Part shown: positions 20,617-32,163 of the stretch, piece after piece
Numbering within the stretch: position 1 is the stretch's first letter
Layout: every line of letters begins with the position of its first letter
Origin: Macrococcus armenti
GTDB taxonomy: Bacteria; Bacillota; Bacilli; Staphylococcales; Staphylococcaceae
Assembly: GCF_020097135.1 (NCBI RefSeq)
Contig: NZ_CP083608.1
Span: 558,001 to 622,000, forward strand
DNA length: 64,000 nucleotides
Reading direction: 5' to 3'
The notes under the pieces: model-generated
Told to the model about the DNA's origin: nothing
The model's database searches: none
What the model saw: only the letters and a program-made list of their open reading frames with translations
Translations under genes and position numbers: made by a program

Positions 20617-21006
20617 ATGTCTGTAATTCAAAAGGTCATCGTAGTAGAAGGTAAGCGAGACAAGAAACGATTACAAGAAGTATTAACGGAACCTGTACAT
20701 ATTATTTGCACACATGGCACGATGGGCATCGAAAAGTTAGATGCTATGATTGAAGATTTGTATCATCATAAAGTTTATATTATGACCGACAGCGATAAGG
20801 CAGGGCGTAAAATCAGAAACTGGTTTAAACGTCATCTTAGCGAAGGGCAACATATTTATATTGATCCTAAGTATGGCGAGGTAAGCAATTGTCCGCTTGA
20901 TTACTTAGCTAAAGTTGTTAGTCGTTATGATTTTGAAATTAAAGAACAGTTTGAATGGAAAGGTAAGCCACAACGTTATGAGTATCAGAACGCATTTGCA
21001 ATCTAA
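20617..21006 (+). CDS. Small Toprim-domain protein (YusF-like)
   Basis: A 129-residue stand-alone Toprim domain. Glu11 in VVEGKRDK and the Asp pair in TDSDKAGRK (58 and 60) are the metal-binding residues of the Toprim fold found in primases, topoisomerases and RNase M5. Its activity is not established. RNase M5 is longer and has a different C-terminus, so I do not call it rnmV. The gene follows gcvH, as its homologue does in Bacillus, and overlaps the next gene by 29 bases. Confidence 0.82.
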   Translation: MSVIQKVIVVEGKRDKKRLQEVLTEPVHIICTHGTMGIEKLDAMIEDLYHHKVYIMTDSDKAGRKIRNWFKRHLSEGQHIYIDPKYGEVSNCPLDYLAKVVSRYDFEIKEQFEWKGKPQRYEYQNAFAI

Positions 21007-21289
21007 AGATTTAACTGGATTAGAAAGTGATTATATCATATTTGGATACACGCCGTTTTGCGGCACTTGTAAACTTGCAGAAAAGATGCTAGATATCGCG
21101 AATATGACAATACAATGTAAGGTGTTGAAACTCGACTTAAATTATTATGAATCACTTTGCGAAACTTATAAAATTTCGAGTGTGCCAGTACTACTCGTCA
21201 TTAAAGATGATAGCGTCGTAAAGACAGTATTCAAATTTGAGTCAGTTACTTCAATATACGAAATATTGAGAAATACTATTGACGAATAA
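20978..21289 (+). CDS. Thioredoxin-family protein (YusE-like)
   Basis: A 103-residue thioredoxin-fold protein with C28-G-T-C31 in YTPFCGTCKLAE and cis-Pro in SSVPVLLVI (about 65-73). I place the start at ATG 20978, inside the 3' end of the Toprim gene. The frame is open further upstream to 20915, but that would add a stretch unlike a thioredoxin N-terminus. No strong SD is visible, so translation is probably coupled to the upstream gene. Confidence 0.82.
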   Translation: MSIRTHLQSKDLTGLESDYIIFGYTPFCGTCKLAEKMLDIANMTIQCKVLKLDLNYYESLCETYKISSVPVLLVIKDDSVVKTVFKFESVTSIYEILRNTIDE

Positions 21290-21338
21290 TTCAAATTACT
21301 TTAATATATAATTCATTAACAAAACAATTAAATAGTTG

Positions 21339-21447
21339 CTCTTATCAAGAGAGGTGGAGGGATGTGCCCTATGAAACCCGGCAACCGTCATATAATGACA
21401 AGGTGCCAATTCACATAAAGTGTATACTTTAGAAGATGAGAGAGTCG
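21339..21447 (+). ncRNA. SAM riboswitch (S-box, SAM-I aptamer)
   Basis: The P1 stem pairs CTCTTATC (21339-21346) with GATGAGAG (21435-21442). The conserved core AAGAGAGGTGGAGGGA, GCCCTATGAAACCCGGCAACC and GGTGCCAATTC is intact and in order. It precedes the methionine importer, so SAM binding should favour the downstream terminator and shut the operon off. Confidence 0.95.
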
Positions 21448-21461
21448 AAATATATTATTAT

Positions 21462-21498
21462 GTCGTCTTTCTTATTTATTTGAGAAAGACGACTTTTT
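21462..21498 (+). terminator. Riboswitch-controlled terminator
   Basis: GTCGTCTTTCT and AGAAAGACGAC form an 11-bp stem followed by TTTTT, directly upstream of the metN SD. It is the expression platform of the SAM riboswitch. Confidence 0.9.
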
Positions 21499-21514
21499 AT
21501 TTAGGAGGATGCAT

Positions 21515-22543
21515 GTGATTAAATTAAATGATGTTGTAAAAACGTTTACAACGAAAAAAGGCGATATTACAGCTGTTAATCATGTAAGCCTTGAAATTAA
21601 TCAAGGTGATATATATGGTATTATCGGATTTAGTGGTGCCGGAAAAAGTACGTTAATTCGTATGTTTAACGGACTTGAAAAACCGACGACTGGTGAAGTA
21701 ATTGTCGACAATGATGTGATTAATAAACTTGATCAGAAAATTTTAAACAAAAAGCGCCAGAAAATTTCAATGATATTCCAGCACTTTAATTTATTATGGT
21801 CACGCACTGTGTATGACAATATTGCATTACCACTTGAAATAGCAGGTGTAAATAAAGCTGATATAGATCATAAAGTTAAATCATTAATTAAACTCGTTGG
21901 ACTAGAAGGGCGAGAAAATGCTTATCCTTCTGAATTATCCGGTGGTCAGAAGCAACGTGTCGGTATTGCACGTGCACTCAGCAATGATCCAAAAGTATTA
22001 CTCTGTGATGAGGCGACAAGTGCTCTGGATCCACAGACGACTGATGAAATATTAGAACTGCTTGTTGATATTAATAAAAAACTGAATTTAACGATTATCT
22101 TAATTACACATGAGATGGAAGTTATTCGAAAAATTTGTCACCGTGTTGCGGTAATGGAGCTCGGTAAAGTTGTTGAAGAAGGTACAGTTTTAAACGTGTT
22201 TAACAATCCAAAGACAAGTATTACTAAACGTTTCGTCAAAGATGATATTTCTGATGATGAGCTTGAAACTTCAATTAAGGATATTAAAGCACAGTATCCA
22301 GTCGGAACATTACTACGCTTAAAGTTCATCGGATCCGCAACAGGTCAGCCAATTGTCAGCAAAGTAATTAAGAAGTATGGGCTGGATATGAATATATTAG
22401 CAGGAAATGTTAAACATACTCAGGCAGGTTCATTTGGTCACTTAATCGTTCATCTTACATCTGTGAAAGGAGATCTCGTTACGATTGCAGAAGAACTTAA
22501 GACGCACGGTGTAGAAGTGGAGGTAGAGCAGGATGCAAACTAG
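21515..22543 (+). CDS. metN: MetN, methionine ABC importer ATPase
   Basis: MetN powers uptake of D- and L-methionine. The 342-residue protein has Walker A GFSGAGKS (38-45), signature LSGGQKQR, Walker B LLCDEATSAL and a C-terminal NIL ligand-sensing domain (last 80 residues). I choose the GTG at 21515, six bases after the SD AGGAGG; the in-frame ATG at 21509 abuts the SD. metN, metP and metQ form one operon under the SAM riboswitch. metP overlaps its end by 11 bases. Confidence 0.96.
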   Translation: MIKLNDVVKTFTTKKGDITAVNHVSLEINQGDIYGIIGFSGAGKSTLIRMFNGLEKPTTGEVIVDNDVINKLDQKILNKKRQKISMIFQHFNLLWSRTVYDNIALPLEIAGVNKADIDHKVKSLIKLVGLEGRENAYPSELSGGQKQRVGIARALSNDPKVLLCDEATSALDPQTTDEILELLVDINKKLNLTIILITHEMEVIRKICHRVAVMELGKVVEEGTVLNVFNNPKTSITKRFVKDDISDDELETSIKDIKAQYPVGTLLRLKFIGSATGQPIVSKVIKKYGLDMNILAGNVKHTQAGSFGHLIVHLTSVKGDLVTIAEELKTHGVEVEVEQDAN

Positions 22544-23228
22544 TTTTTCGGATACGATTAGAGACATGTTGAGTTTCAAAAATGTCGTCTGGCCAGATGT
22601 ATGGACAGCAACACTTGAAACATTGCAGATGACTTTAATTTCAACGTTCTTTACATTTATTTTCGGACTGATTATCGGTATTATTTTATTTTTAACATCA
22701 AGAAGTAAAAATAAAGGTGTGCGAATATTTTATTCTATTACTGCATTTTTAGTGAATTTATTCCGAGCAATACCTTTTATTATTCTCATTCTATTGCTCT
22801 TCCCGTTCACTAACCTTATCATGCAGACGATTAGTGGTGTTAAAGGTGCACTTCCGGCTTTAATTATCGGAGCATCACCATTTTATGCACGACTCGTTGA
22901 GATTGCGATGAAAGAAATCGATAAAGGTGTCATCGAAGCGGTACAATCTATGGGCGCGAGTACTTTTACGCTAATTCGAAAAGTACTAATTCCTGAAAGT
23001 TTGCCAGCCCTTGTATCAGGTATTACTGTTACAGCGATTGCGCTTGTCGGTTCAACAGCGATTGCAGGAGTTATCGGTGCTGGAGGATTAGGGAACTTAG
23101 CATATTTAGTTGGTTTTACAAGAGCACAAAATGATGTCATTTTAGTGTCAACCGTATTAATATTAGTCATTGTATTTGTTATTCAGCTTATTGGTGATCT
23201 ATTAACGAAACGCATCGATAAAAGATAA
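22533..23228 (+). CDS. metP: MetP (MetI), methionine ABC importer permease
   Basis: A 231-residue integral membrane permease with about five hydrophobic helices. The EAA coupling motif EAVQSMGASTFTLIRKVLIPES (read as EAVQSMGAS and following) lies near residue 130-150, the site that docks the MetN ATPase. It starts inside the last codons of metN, so translation is coupled. It forms the membrane pore of the D/L-methionine transporter. Confidence 0.95.
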   Translation: MQTSFSDTIRDMLSFKNVVWPDVWTATLETLQMTLISTFFTFIFGLIIGIILFLTSRSKNKGVRIFYSITAFLVNLFRAIPFIILILLLFPFTNLIMQTISGVKGALPALIIGASPFYARLVEIAMKEIDKGVIEAVQSMGASTFTLIRKVLIPESLPALVSGITVTAIALVGSTAIAGVIGAGGLGNLAYLVGFTRAQNDVILVSTVLILVIVFVIQLIGDLLTKRIDKR

Positions 23229-23277
23229 TACTTGTGGGCTTTTGAATAAATAAAAATAAAACAAAAGGGAGAGATTT

Positions 23278-24102
23278 ATGATGAAAAAGTTATTTTCTTT
23301 ATTAGTAATTGCAACAATCGCAATCGTACTCGCTGCATGTGGTGGAAATGAGAAAAAATCATCTTCAGATGATAAAACGATTATTGTTGGTGCATCACCA
23401 ACACCGCATACAGTTTTACTTGAACAAGCAAAACCAATTCTTGAAAAAGAAGGCTATACTTTAAAAATTAAGACTATTAACGACTACACGACGCCAAACC
23501 GATTCCTGGATGCAGGTGAACTTGATGCAAACTTCTTCCAACACACACCATACTTAGAAACTGAAAAGAAATCTAAAGGTTATAAAATTGAATCAGCTGG
23601 TAACATCCATATCGAACCGATGGCAGTATACTCAAAAAAATATAAATCATTAAAGGATTTACCGGAAAATGCAGAAGTATTTGTTTCAAACAATCCTGCA
23701 GAAGAAGGCCGTTTCTTGTCATTCTTTACTAAAGCTGGATTAATCACATTAAAAGATGGCGTAGATCCAGTTAAAGCAACATTTAAAGATATTAAAGAAA
23801 ACAAGAAAAACATTAAGTTCAATAATAAACAAAGCGCAGAGTTTTTACCGAAATCATATAACAATGGTGAAGGTGACGCAGTTATTATCAACTCTAACTT
23901 TGCATTAGAAAATAAATTAAATCCTGTTAAAGATTCAATTGCGATTGAAAGCAGTGATTCACCTTATGCGAATTTAATCGCAGTTAAAGAAGGACATAAA
24001 AATGATGCAAAAATTAAAGCATTAGTAAAAGCATTACAATCTAAAGAAGTAAAAGACTATATCGAGAAAAATTATAAAGGTTCAGTTATTCCTGCAAAAT
24101 AA
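23278..24102 (+). CDS. metQ: MetQ, methionine-binding lipoprotein
   Basis: The 274-residue extracellular substrate-binding protein belongs to the NlpA family. It has a lipoprotein signal peptide with lipobox LAAC (Cys21 the lipidated residue) followed by a polar linker. Family motifs include VGASPTPHTVLLEQ, DYTTPNRFLDAGELDANFFQH and SNNPAEEGR. SD AAAGGGAGAG precedes two adjacent ATGs; I take the first. It is the last gene of the metNPQ operon. Confidence 0.96.
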   Translation: MMKKLFSLLVIATIAIVLAACGGNEKKSSSDDKTIIVGASPTPHTVLLEQAKPILEKEGYTLKIKTINDYTTPNRFLDAGELDANFFQHTPYLETEKKSKGYKIESAGNIHIEPMAVYSKKYKSLKDLPENAEVFVSNNPAEEGRFLSFFTKAGLITLKDGVDPVKATFKDIKENKKNIKFNNKQSAEFLPKSYNNGEGDAVIINSNFALENKLNPVKDSIAIESSDSPYANLIAVKEGHKNDAKIKALVKALQSKEVKDYIEKNYKGSVIPAK

Positions 24103-24112
24103 ATAACTTACG

Positions 24113-24147
24113 GATGGGTGTTCATTAAATGGGCATCCATCTTTTTT
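24113..24147 (+). terminator. metNPQ terminator
   Basis: GATGGGTG pairs with CATCCATC around an A/T-rich loop, followed by a run of six T. Confidence 0.82.
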
Positions 24148-24290
24148 ATATATTTAATCTCATTTAGTTCATATTCGTTCTCAATTACGTTATAATTGAA
24201 ACTGTGATTTATGTTATAGGTCTTTGACCTTACATTAAAATTATTATAAACTAGAAATTATGAAAATATTATATACTGGAGGAAATCAAT

Positions 24291-25067
24291 ATGGTATCTG
24301 TATTAGAAATTAAAGACTTACACGTTGAGATAGAAGGAAAGGAAATCTTAAAAGGTGTGAACTTAACAATTAAGTCAAACGAAGTTCACGCTATTATGGG
24401 ACCTAACGGTACTGGTAAATCAACTTTATCAGCTGCAATTATGGGTCATCCTAAATACACAGTAACACAAGGTGAAGTATTACTTGATGGTGAGAATGTA
24501 TTAGAGATGGAAGTTGACGAACGTGCTCAAGCTGGTTTATTCCTTGCAATGCAATACCCTTCTGAAATTTCAGGTGTTACAAACGCTGACTTCTTACGTT
24601 CTGCAATTAATGCGAAACGCGGAGAAGGTAATGAAATTAACTTAATGCAATTCATCAAGAAATTAGATAAAAACATGGAGTTTTTAGAAATGGATCTTGA
24701 TATGGCGCAACGTTACTTAAACGAAGGTTTCTCAGGTGGAGAAAAGAAACGTAACGAAATTCTTCAATTAATGATGTTAGAGCCAAAGTTCGCAGTATTA
24801 GATGAGATTGACTCTGGTCTTGATATCGATGCCCTTAAAGTTGTATCTAAAGGTATTAACGAAATGCGTGGAGAAAACTTTGGTTGCTTAATTATTACGC
24901 ACTACCAACGTTTATTAAACTATATTACTCCAGACCATGTACACGTTATGATGCAAGGTCGCGTTGTGAAGTCAGGTGGAGCAGAATTAGCGCAACGTCT
25001 TGAAAAAGAAGGTTATGACTGGATCAAACAAGAATTAAATATTCAAGATGAAACTGTAGAAGCATAA
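24291..25067 (+). CDS. sufC: SufC, Fe-S assembly ATPase
   Basis: SufC is the ABC-type ATPase of the SufBCD scaffold that builds Fe-S clusters. The 258-residue protein has Walker [11 protein letters not shown] (about 36-45), the SufC-specific signature [11 protein letters not shown], Walker [12 protein letters not shown] and His switch ITHYQR. There is no membrane partner, as expected. SD GGAGG precedes the ATG. It opens the sufCDSUB operon, the usual staphylococcal order. A TATAAT at about 24191 and a small palindrome lie upstream. Confidence 0.97.
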   Translation: MVSVLEIKDLHVEIEGKEILKGVNLTIKSNEVHAIMGPNGTGKSTLSAAIMGHPKYTVTQGEVLLDGENVLEMEVDERAQAGLFLAMQYPSEISGVTNADFLRSAINAKRGEGNEINLMQFIKKLDKNMEFLEMDLDMAQRYLNEGFSGGEKKRNEILQLMMLEPKFAVLDEIDSGLDIDALKVVSKGINEMRGENFGCLIITHYQRLLNYITPDHVHVMMQGRVVKSGGAELAQRLEKEGYDWIKQELNIQDETVEA

Positions 25068-25098
25068 ACCTGATTAATCATAATAGGAGGATAAATTC

Positions 25099-26403
25099 AT
25101 GAGCAATACGATAGATTTTACACAGGAAATATTAGCGGATCTTTCAGCAGCGCGTAAAGAACCATCATGGATGGTGTCATTACGTCAGGATGCACTGAAT
25201 AAATTAAATACAATCGAAATGCCAAAACCTGATAAAACAAAGCTTGATAAATGGAATTTTGATGTTCATCATAAAGTAATCGAAAGTGAAACGTATGCGA
25301 CAAAAGCTGATTTACCTGAATCAGTTAAAGCATTAATTGATATTGATAATACGCATAACTTAATCGTTCAGCACAACAATACACCGGCATTTATTGAAGT
25401 TGAAGCTTCACTTAAGTCTCAAGGTGTGATTATTACTGACATTCAAACTGCAGTCGCTGAACATAGTGATTTAGTTGAAAAGTATTATATGACAGATGCA
25501 GTGAAAGTGGATGAGCATCGTTTAACAGCATTACATGCGGCAATGATGAATGGCGGAGTATTCATCTATGTACCTCGTAATGTAGTTATTGAACATCCAG
25601 TTCAGTACATCGTGTTACATGACAATGAAGAAGCGAACTTATTCAACCACGTTGTCATCGTTGCAGATGAAAGTTCAGAAGTAACTTACGTTGAAAACTA
25701 CTTATCTGGCGTTACAGCAGCAAAAGGTCAGCTTAACATCATTTCAGAAGTTATCGCTAAAGATAACGCGAAAGTAAACTACGGTGCAGTTGACTTCTTA
25801 AATAAAGATTTAGTTGGACATGTAATTCGTCGTGGTATCGCAAGCCGTGACGCTGTCATTGACTGGGCATTAGGTTTAATGAACGATGGCGATACAATTC
25901 ATGATAATACGACATACTTAATGGGTGATGACTCTAAGAGTAACCTTAAAATTGTAGTTGTCGGTCGCGGTTCACAAAAGCTAAACTTTACATCACAGAT
26001 TATTCAGTACGGTAAACGTTCTGAAGGACATATTTTAAAACATGGTGTTATGAAAGATAGCGCATCATCAATCTTTAACGGGATCGGATACATTAAGCAT
26101 GGTGGAACGAAAGCGGATGCACAACAGGAATCACGTGTATTAATGTTATCTGAAAAAGCACGTGGAGATGCTAACCCAATTCTTTTAATTGATGAAGATG
26201 ATGTAACAGCAGGACACGCAGCTTCAGTTGGTCGTGTTGATCCGATGCAGCTATTCTATTTAATGAGTCGTGGTATTTCTAAACAAGAAGCAGAACGTCT
26301 TGTCATTCACGGATTCTTAGCTCCTGTTGTTAATGAATTACCGATTGAAGCAGTTAAGAAACAATTAACAGAAGTAATTGAGTCTAAAGTTACAGGTAAA
26401 TAA
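25099..26403 (+). CDS. sufD: SufD, Fe-S assembly scaffold protein
   Basis: SufD pairs with SufB and SufC to form the scaffold complex. The 434-residue protein is mainly a right-handed beta-helix. The C-terminal family motif [28 protein letters not shown] (read from DEDDVTAGHAASVG) and the RGISKQEAERLVIHGF tail are clear; both are shared with SufB. It has an SD, AGGAGG, and lies 31 bases after sufC. Confidence 0.97.
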   Translation: MSNTIDFTQEILADLSAARKEPSWMVSLRQDALNKLNTIEMPKPDKTKLDKWNFDVHHKVIESETYATKADLPESVKALIDIDNTHNLIVQHNNTPAFIEVEASLKSQGVIITDIQTAVAEHSDLVEKYYMTDAVKVDEHRLTALHAAMMNGGVFIYVPRNVVIEHPVQYIVLHDNEEANLFNHVVIVADESSEVTYVENYLSGVTAAKGQLNIISEVIAKDNAKVNYGAVDFLNKDLVGHVIRRGIASRDAVIDWALGLMNDGDTIHDNTTYLMGDDSKSNLKIVVVGRGSQKLNFTSQIIQYGKRSEGHILKHGVMKDSASSIFNGIGYIKHGGTKADAQQESRVLMLSEKARGDANPILLIDEDDVTAGHAASVGRVDPMQLFYLMSRGISKQEAERLVIHGFLAPVVNELPIEAVKKQLTEVIESKVTGK

Positions 26404-28117
<1,714 letters not shown>

Positions 28118-28138
28118 TAATAAAAGGAGTGACGTCAA

Positions 28139-29536
28139 TTGGCAAAAAAAGCACCTGAAGTTGGAGATTACAAATATGGTTTCCACGATAAAGACGTATC
28201 GATTTTCCGTTCTGAAAGAGGATTAACTGAGGATATCGTACGTGAAATTTCAAAGATGAAAGAAGAACCACAGTGGATGTTAGACTTCCGCTTAAAATCA
28301 TTAAAACAGTTCTATAAAATGCCGATGCCTACTTGGGGTGGAGATTTATCAGAACTTAACTTCGATGAGATTACGTATTACGTAAAACCATCTGAGCATA
28401 CAGAGCGTTCATGGGATGAAGTACCTGAAGAAATTAAACAGACGTTTGATAAATTAGGTATTCCAGAAGCTGAACAGAAATATCTTGCAGGGGTATCAGC
28501 ACAATATGAATCTGAAGTTGTTTACCATAACATGCAGGAAGATTTAGAAGAACAAGGTATTATCTTTAAAGATACGGATTCAGCATTACGTGAAAACGAA
28601 GATATCTTCAAAGAACACTTTGCATCAGTAATTCCACCTGCAGATAATAAATTCGCAGCGTTAAACTCAGCAGTATGGTCTGGTGGATCATTCATTTACG
28701 TACCTAAAAACGTAAAACTTGAAACACCACTTCAAGCATACTTCCGTATTAACTCTGAGAATATGGGTCAGTTTGAGCGTACATTAATTATCGTTGATGA
28801 AGGCGCAAGTGTACACTACGTTGAAGGTTGTACAGCTCCGGTATATACGACAAATTCATTACACTCAGCAGTCGTTGAAATCATCGTTAAAAAAGATGCA
28901 TACTGCCGTTATACAACGATTCAGAACTGGGCAAACAACGTATTTAACTTAGTTACGAAACGTACTTTCGTTTATGAGAATGGTACGATGGAATGGATTG
29001 ATGGAAACATCGGTTCTAAACTTACAATGAAATACCCTGCATGTTACTTATTAGGAGAAGGTGCACGTGGTATGACATTATCAATCGCATTAGCAGGACG
29101 TGGACAAGTTCAGGATGCTGGAGCGAAGATGATGCATATGGCACCGAATACTTCTTCTACAATTGTTTCGAAATCAATTTCAAAACAAGGTGGTAAAGTA
29201 GTATACCGTGGTATCGTTCACTTCGGACGTAAAGCAACAGGTGCACGTTCAAATATCGAATGTGATACTTTAATTATGGATAATGAATCAACTTCTGATA
29301 CAATTCCATATAACGAAATGTTAAATGATAACATTTCATTAGAACACGAAGCGAAAGTTTCAAAAGTATCTGAAGAACAATTATTCTATTTAATGAGTCG
29401 TGGTATTTCTGAAGAAGAAGCGACTGAAATGATTGTAATGGGCTTCATTGAGCCATTCACGAAAGAATTACCAATGGAATATGCAGTTGAGATGAACCGT
29501 CTGATTAAGTTCGAAATGGAAGGCTCGATTGGATAA
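28139..29536 (+). CDS. sufB: SufB, Fe-S assembly scaffold protein
   Basis: SufB is the core cluster-binding scaffold of SUF. The 465-residue protein has the hallmark motifs [32 protein letters not shown]-type region (read here as [11 protein letters not shown], with a conserved Cys) and the C-terminal [21 protein letters not shown]. The start is TTG at 28139, 8 bases after AAAAGGAG. It ends the operon, with a terminator 13 bases behind it. Confidence 0.97.
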   Translation: MAKKAPEVGDYKYGFHDKDVSIFRSERGLTEDIVREISKMKEEPQWMLDFRLKSLKQFYKMPMPTWGGDLSELNFDEITYYVKPSEHTERSWDEVPEEIKQTFDKLGIPEAEQKYLAGVSAQYESEVVYHNMQEDLEEQGIIFKDTDSALRENEDIFKEHFASVIPPADNKFAALNSAVWSGGSFIYVPKNVKLETPLQAYFRINSENMGQFERTLIIVDEGASVHYVEGCTAPVYTTNSLHSAVVEIIVKKDAYCRYTTIQNWANNVFNLVTKRTFVYENGTMEWIDGNIGSKLTMKYPACYLLGEGARGMTLSIALAGRGQVQDAGAKMMHMAPNTSSTIVSKSISKQGGKVVYRGIVHFGRKATGARSNIECDTLIMDNESTSDTIPYNEMLNDNISLEHEAKVSKVSEEQLFYLMSRGISEEEATEMIVMGFIEPFTKELPMEYAVEMNRLIKFEMEGSIG

Positions 29537-29548
29537 TCTTCATATTTA

Positions 29549-29577
29549 AAAAGATTGGGTTAATCCCAATCTTTTTT
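29549..29577 (+). terminator. sufCDSUB terminator
   Basis: AAAGATTGGG and TCCCAATCTTT form a stem with a TTAA loop followed by a T-run. Confidence 0.9.
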
Positions 29578-29655
29578 ATTTTTTCTAATTATCTATAGAT
29601 TTTATATGGAAGTTATTATAAGATTTTAATGTTAATGTATCACGGAGGTGGGCAA

Positions 29656-30582
29656 ATGATTACTACATATATTAATTCAGAAGAAGGCACAATTATTAAA
29701 GCAGAGAAGTACTATACGAACAACTGGGTTAACCTTGTCATGCCTTCCCGTGAAGAAATGGAAGAAGTTGCGGAAGCATTTGATTTTCCAATCGAATTTC
29801 TTGAGGATCCACTAGATCCTGAAGAAGGTGCACGTATTGAATATGACGAAGATTCTAACAGCACGTTAGTTATTACAGATTTTCCGGTGCTTGATAAAAA
29901 TATTAGACAGACAGAATCTTATATTACTGTGCCGATCGGTATCATATTAAGCAAAGGATATATCATTACAATTTGTTCAAGAGAGCATGATCTATTTAAT
30001 AAAATTGTAAATTTAACATTTGATTTGCGAATGAAATCAAGATTTTTACTTGAAGTGATGCTTACAGTAGCGACGAAATATAACAATACGCTAAAGAAAA
30101 TCAATCGCGAGCGAATTAAGATAGAAGCGAATTTAAGACATTCTTTAACGAATAAACAGCTATATGAATTAATGGAAATTGAGAAAAGTTTAGTATATTT
30201 TTTAACGTCACTTACTGCAAACGGTGATACGATAAAGAAGATTTTCAGATCGCGTTCTTTAAAACTATATGAAGAAGATAAAGAATTGCTGGAAGATTTA
30301 ATGATTGAAAACACGCAGGCATTAAATACGACTGAACTTTATACACGTATCCTTGAAAGTATTACAGGTTCATATTCATCATTAATTGCAAATGAAATGA
30401 ATAATATTATGCGTGTATTAACGTTGTTTACAGTATTTTTAACAATTCCGACACTTGTATTCAGCTTCTTCGGAATGAACGTAGATTTACCTAAATTAAC
30501 GTGGTATGGTACGATAGGCGTTGCACTAACGTTGATGCTTTTAACGTTTATAACTTTATATAAAAGAAAGATGTTTAAATAA
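29656..30582 (+). CDS. corA: CorA-family divalent cation transporter
   Basis: A 308-residue 2-TM-GxN channel. A long cytosolic N-terminal domain is followed by two C-terminal helices; the selectivity motif GMN (in FFGMNVDLP) ends the first one. The last residues LYKRKMFK are basic, as in Mg2+ channels. CorA proteins carry Mg2+, sometimes Co2+ or Ni2+, down the membrane potential. I choose the ATG at 29656 for its SD CGGAGGTGG; the upstream ATG at 29629 lacks one. Monocistronic. Confidence 0.92.
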   Translation: MITTYINSEEGTIIKAEKYYTNNWVNLVMPSREEMEEVAEAFDFPIEFLEDPLDPEEGARIEYDEDSNSTLVITDFPVLDKNIRQTESYITVPIGIILSKGYIITICSREHDLFNKIVNLTFDLRMKSRFLLEVMLTVATKYNNTLKKINRERIKIEANLRHSLTNKQLYELMEIEKSLVYFLTSLTANGDTIKKIFRSRSLKLYEEDKELLEDLMIENTQALNTTELYTRILESITGSYSSLIANEMNNIMRVLTLFTVFLTIPTLVFSFFGMNVDLPKLTWYGTIGVALTLMLLTFITLYKRKMFK

Positions 30583-30583
30583 A

Positions 30584-30616
30584 AGCGTTCTGGAAAATTG
30601 TCCAGAACGCTTTTTT
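30584..30616. terminator. Bidirectional terminator between corA and fetB
   Basis: AAGCGTTCTGGA and TCCAGAACGCTT form a 12-bp stem flanked by A- and T-runs; the two genes converge here. Confidence 0.9.
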
Positions 30617-31379
30617 ACTCAGTCTTATAATACTTTCCGATATATTGCGCACGTGTATTAAACAGCGTTGGATAACTTAAAAATCCTACAAGAACGCTCG
30701 ATAATGTTGCCGCTGTCATAAGCAGAAAGATAATTAATAATTGAAGTTGTGCTGCAACGAGTGGGTCTGCACCGCCGATAATTTGACCGCTCATCATGCC
30801 GGGCAGTTGTACAAGGCCCATCGTTTTTGTACTTTCAATCGTTGGTATCATAGAGTTTTTAATGCTCGTCATTAAAACTTGATGAATTGCCTGTTTCGGT
30901 GTGCCCCCAAGTGATAGAATTAATTCAATCTGTTCATCATTCTGGTCTAATTCACTTAAAAATCGATTTAAGAAAAGGAGAGATAAAACCATGGCATTAC
31001 CGATCATCATACCGCTAATTGGAATGATGTATCTCGGTTCAAAAGGAATGATATTAAAACTTGTTAATATTCCGATTGTTAATGCTTCAACGATAATAAG
31101 TGTTAACACGATTTTCCACGTAATGCCTTTAATGCCTTCGCCTTTTTTAATGATATTCTGTGTGGCTGCAGTTATCATCAGTAAAATCATTAACAACATA
31201 TAAATCGGATGATTACCATCGAATACGAAAGTGAGGATATATCCGATGATCATCAGCTGGATTGTACTGCGTACTGCTGCAATGATGATATCTTTTTCAA
31301 GACCTAACTTTAATACACTACTCATGACGAGCGGTATAATTACGAATATAAATGCGAGTGTTATTTGAAAATATGTCAT
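30615..31379 (-). CDS. fetB: FetB-like ABC exporter permease (UPF0014)
   Basis: A 254-residue integral membrane protein of the FetB/YbbM family, with about seven helices. In Escherichia coli FetAB exports iron and protects against peroxide stress; the Firmicutes substrate is less certain. Characteristic segments are ALSLLFLNR-type (here VLSLLFLNRFLSEL), LSLGGTPKQAIHQV and MVGLVQLPGMMSGQIIGG-like (GLVQLPGMMSGQI) motifs. It overlaps fetA by four bases (ATGA), so the two are translationally coupled. Confidence 0.85.
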   Translation of the reverse strand: MTYFQITLAFIFVIIPLVMSSVLKLGLEKDIIIAAVRSTIQLMIIGYILTFVFDGNHPIYMLLMILLMITAATQNIIKKGEGIKGITWKIVLTLIIVEALTIGILTSFNIIPFEPRYIIPISGMMIGNAMVLSLLFLNRFLSELDQNDEQIELILSLGGTPKQAIHQVLMTSIKNSMIPTIESTKTMGLVQLPGMMSGQIIGGADPLVAAQLQLLIIFLLMTAATLSSVLVGFLSYPTLFNTRAQYIGKYYKTE

Positions 31380-32092
31380 TCGATTTCTCCTTCTAAAAAT
31401 GCTCTCAGTACTTCATGTTCAGTCGTTTCAAGTTCATTTGAATGTCCTGATATAACAAATTGACCGTCTTTTAACATACAGTATTCATCTGTTATTCGCT
31501 TTGCCTGTTCTACATCATGCGTAATCCAGATGATTGTTACATGAAACGTATCGCATATTTGTCTGATCAATGCTTCTACTTCTTTTACACTCGCTGGGTC
31601 GAGACTTGAAGTGATTTCATCAAGCAGTAATACTTCAGGTTTATTGACGAGCGTTCGAGCGATAGACAGACGCTGCCTCTGTCCTCCGGATAATGATTTA
31701 ACATCAGTGACGAGCGAAATGTTATCAAGGTTTACTTGCTGCAGAAGTTTTAAGGCGTCATTTTTATTTAATGTATCATTAAAAATAATGCGCGGTAAGT
31801 TTAAATTGTCATATACAGTCCCTTGTATCATTGGTGCACTTTGAAGTGCCATTCCGATTTGCTTTTTTAACGCTACTAAATTAAATGTGTCGATTGCTTT
31901 GTCATCAATATAAATATTGCCACTGCTCGGACTTCTCAGACCATTAATTAATTTCAGGAGCGTCGTCTTACCCGCACCAGATGGACCGATGAGTGCAGTA
32001 ATCTTACCGGATTGGAATGTAGTTGTTACATCTTTTAATATATATTTATCGTTTATATTAAAATCGATATTTTCTAATTTTATTTCTGTCAT
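31376..32092 (-). CDS. fetA: FetA-like ABC exporter ATPase
   Basis: A 238-residue ABC ATPase that should energise the adjacent FetB-like permease. Walker A GPSGAGKTT lies at about residues 36-44. Signature LSGGQRQRLS, Walker B VLLLDEITSSLD and ITHD follow in order. SD AAGGAG lies before the ATG on the minus strand. The 71-base gap to the divergent DUF72 gene contains a tandem AGTTT repeat but no operator I recognise. Confidence 0.87.
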   Translation of the reverse strand: MTEIKLENIDFNINDKYILKDVTTTFQSGKITALIGPSGAGKTTLLKLINGLRSPSSGNIYIDDKAIDTFNLVALKKQIGMALQSAPMIQGTVYDNLNLPRIIFNDTLNKNDALKLLQQVNLDNISLVTDVKSLSGGQRQRLSIARTLVNKPEVLLLDEITSSLDPASVKEVEALIRQICDTFHVTIIWITHDVEQAKRITDEYCMLKDGQFVISGHSNELETTEHEVLRAFLEGEIE

Positions 32093-32163
32093 AATAACTC
32101 CTTATAAGTTTAGTTTAGTTTTGTTTTTAATCGTTTATGATAATATTGTAAATAGGTGATAAT

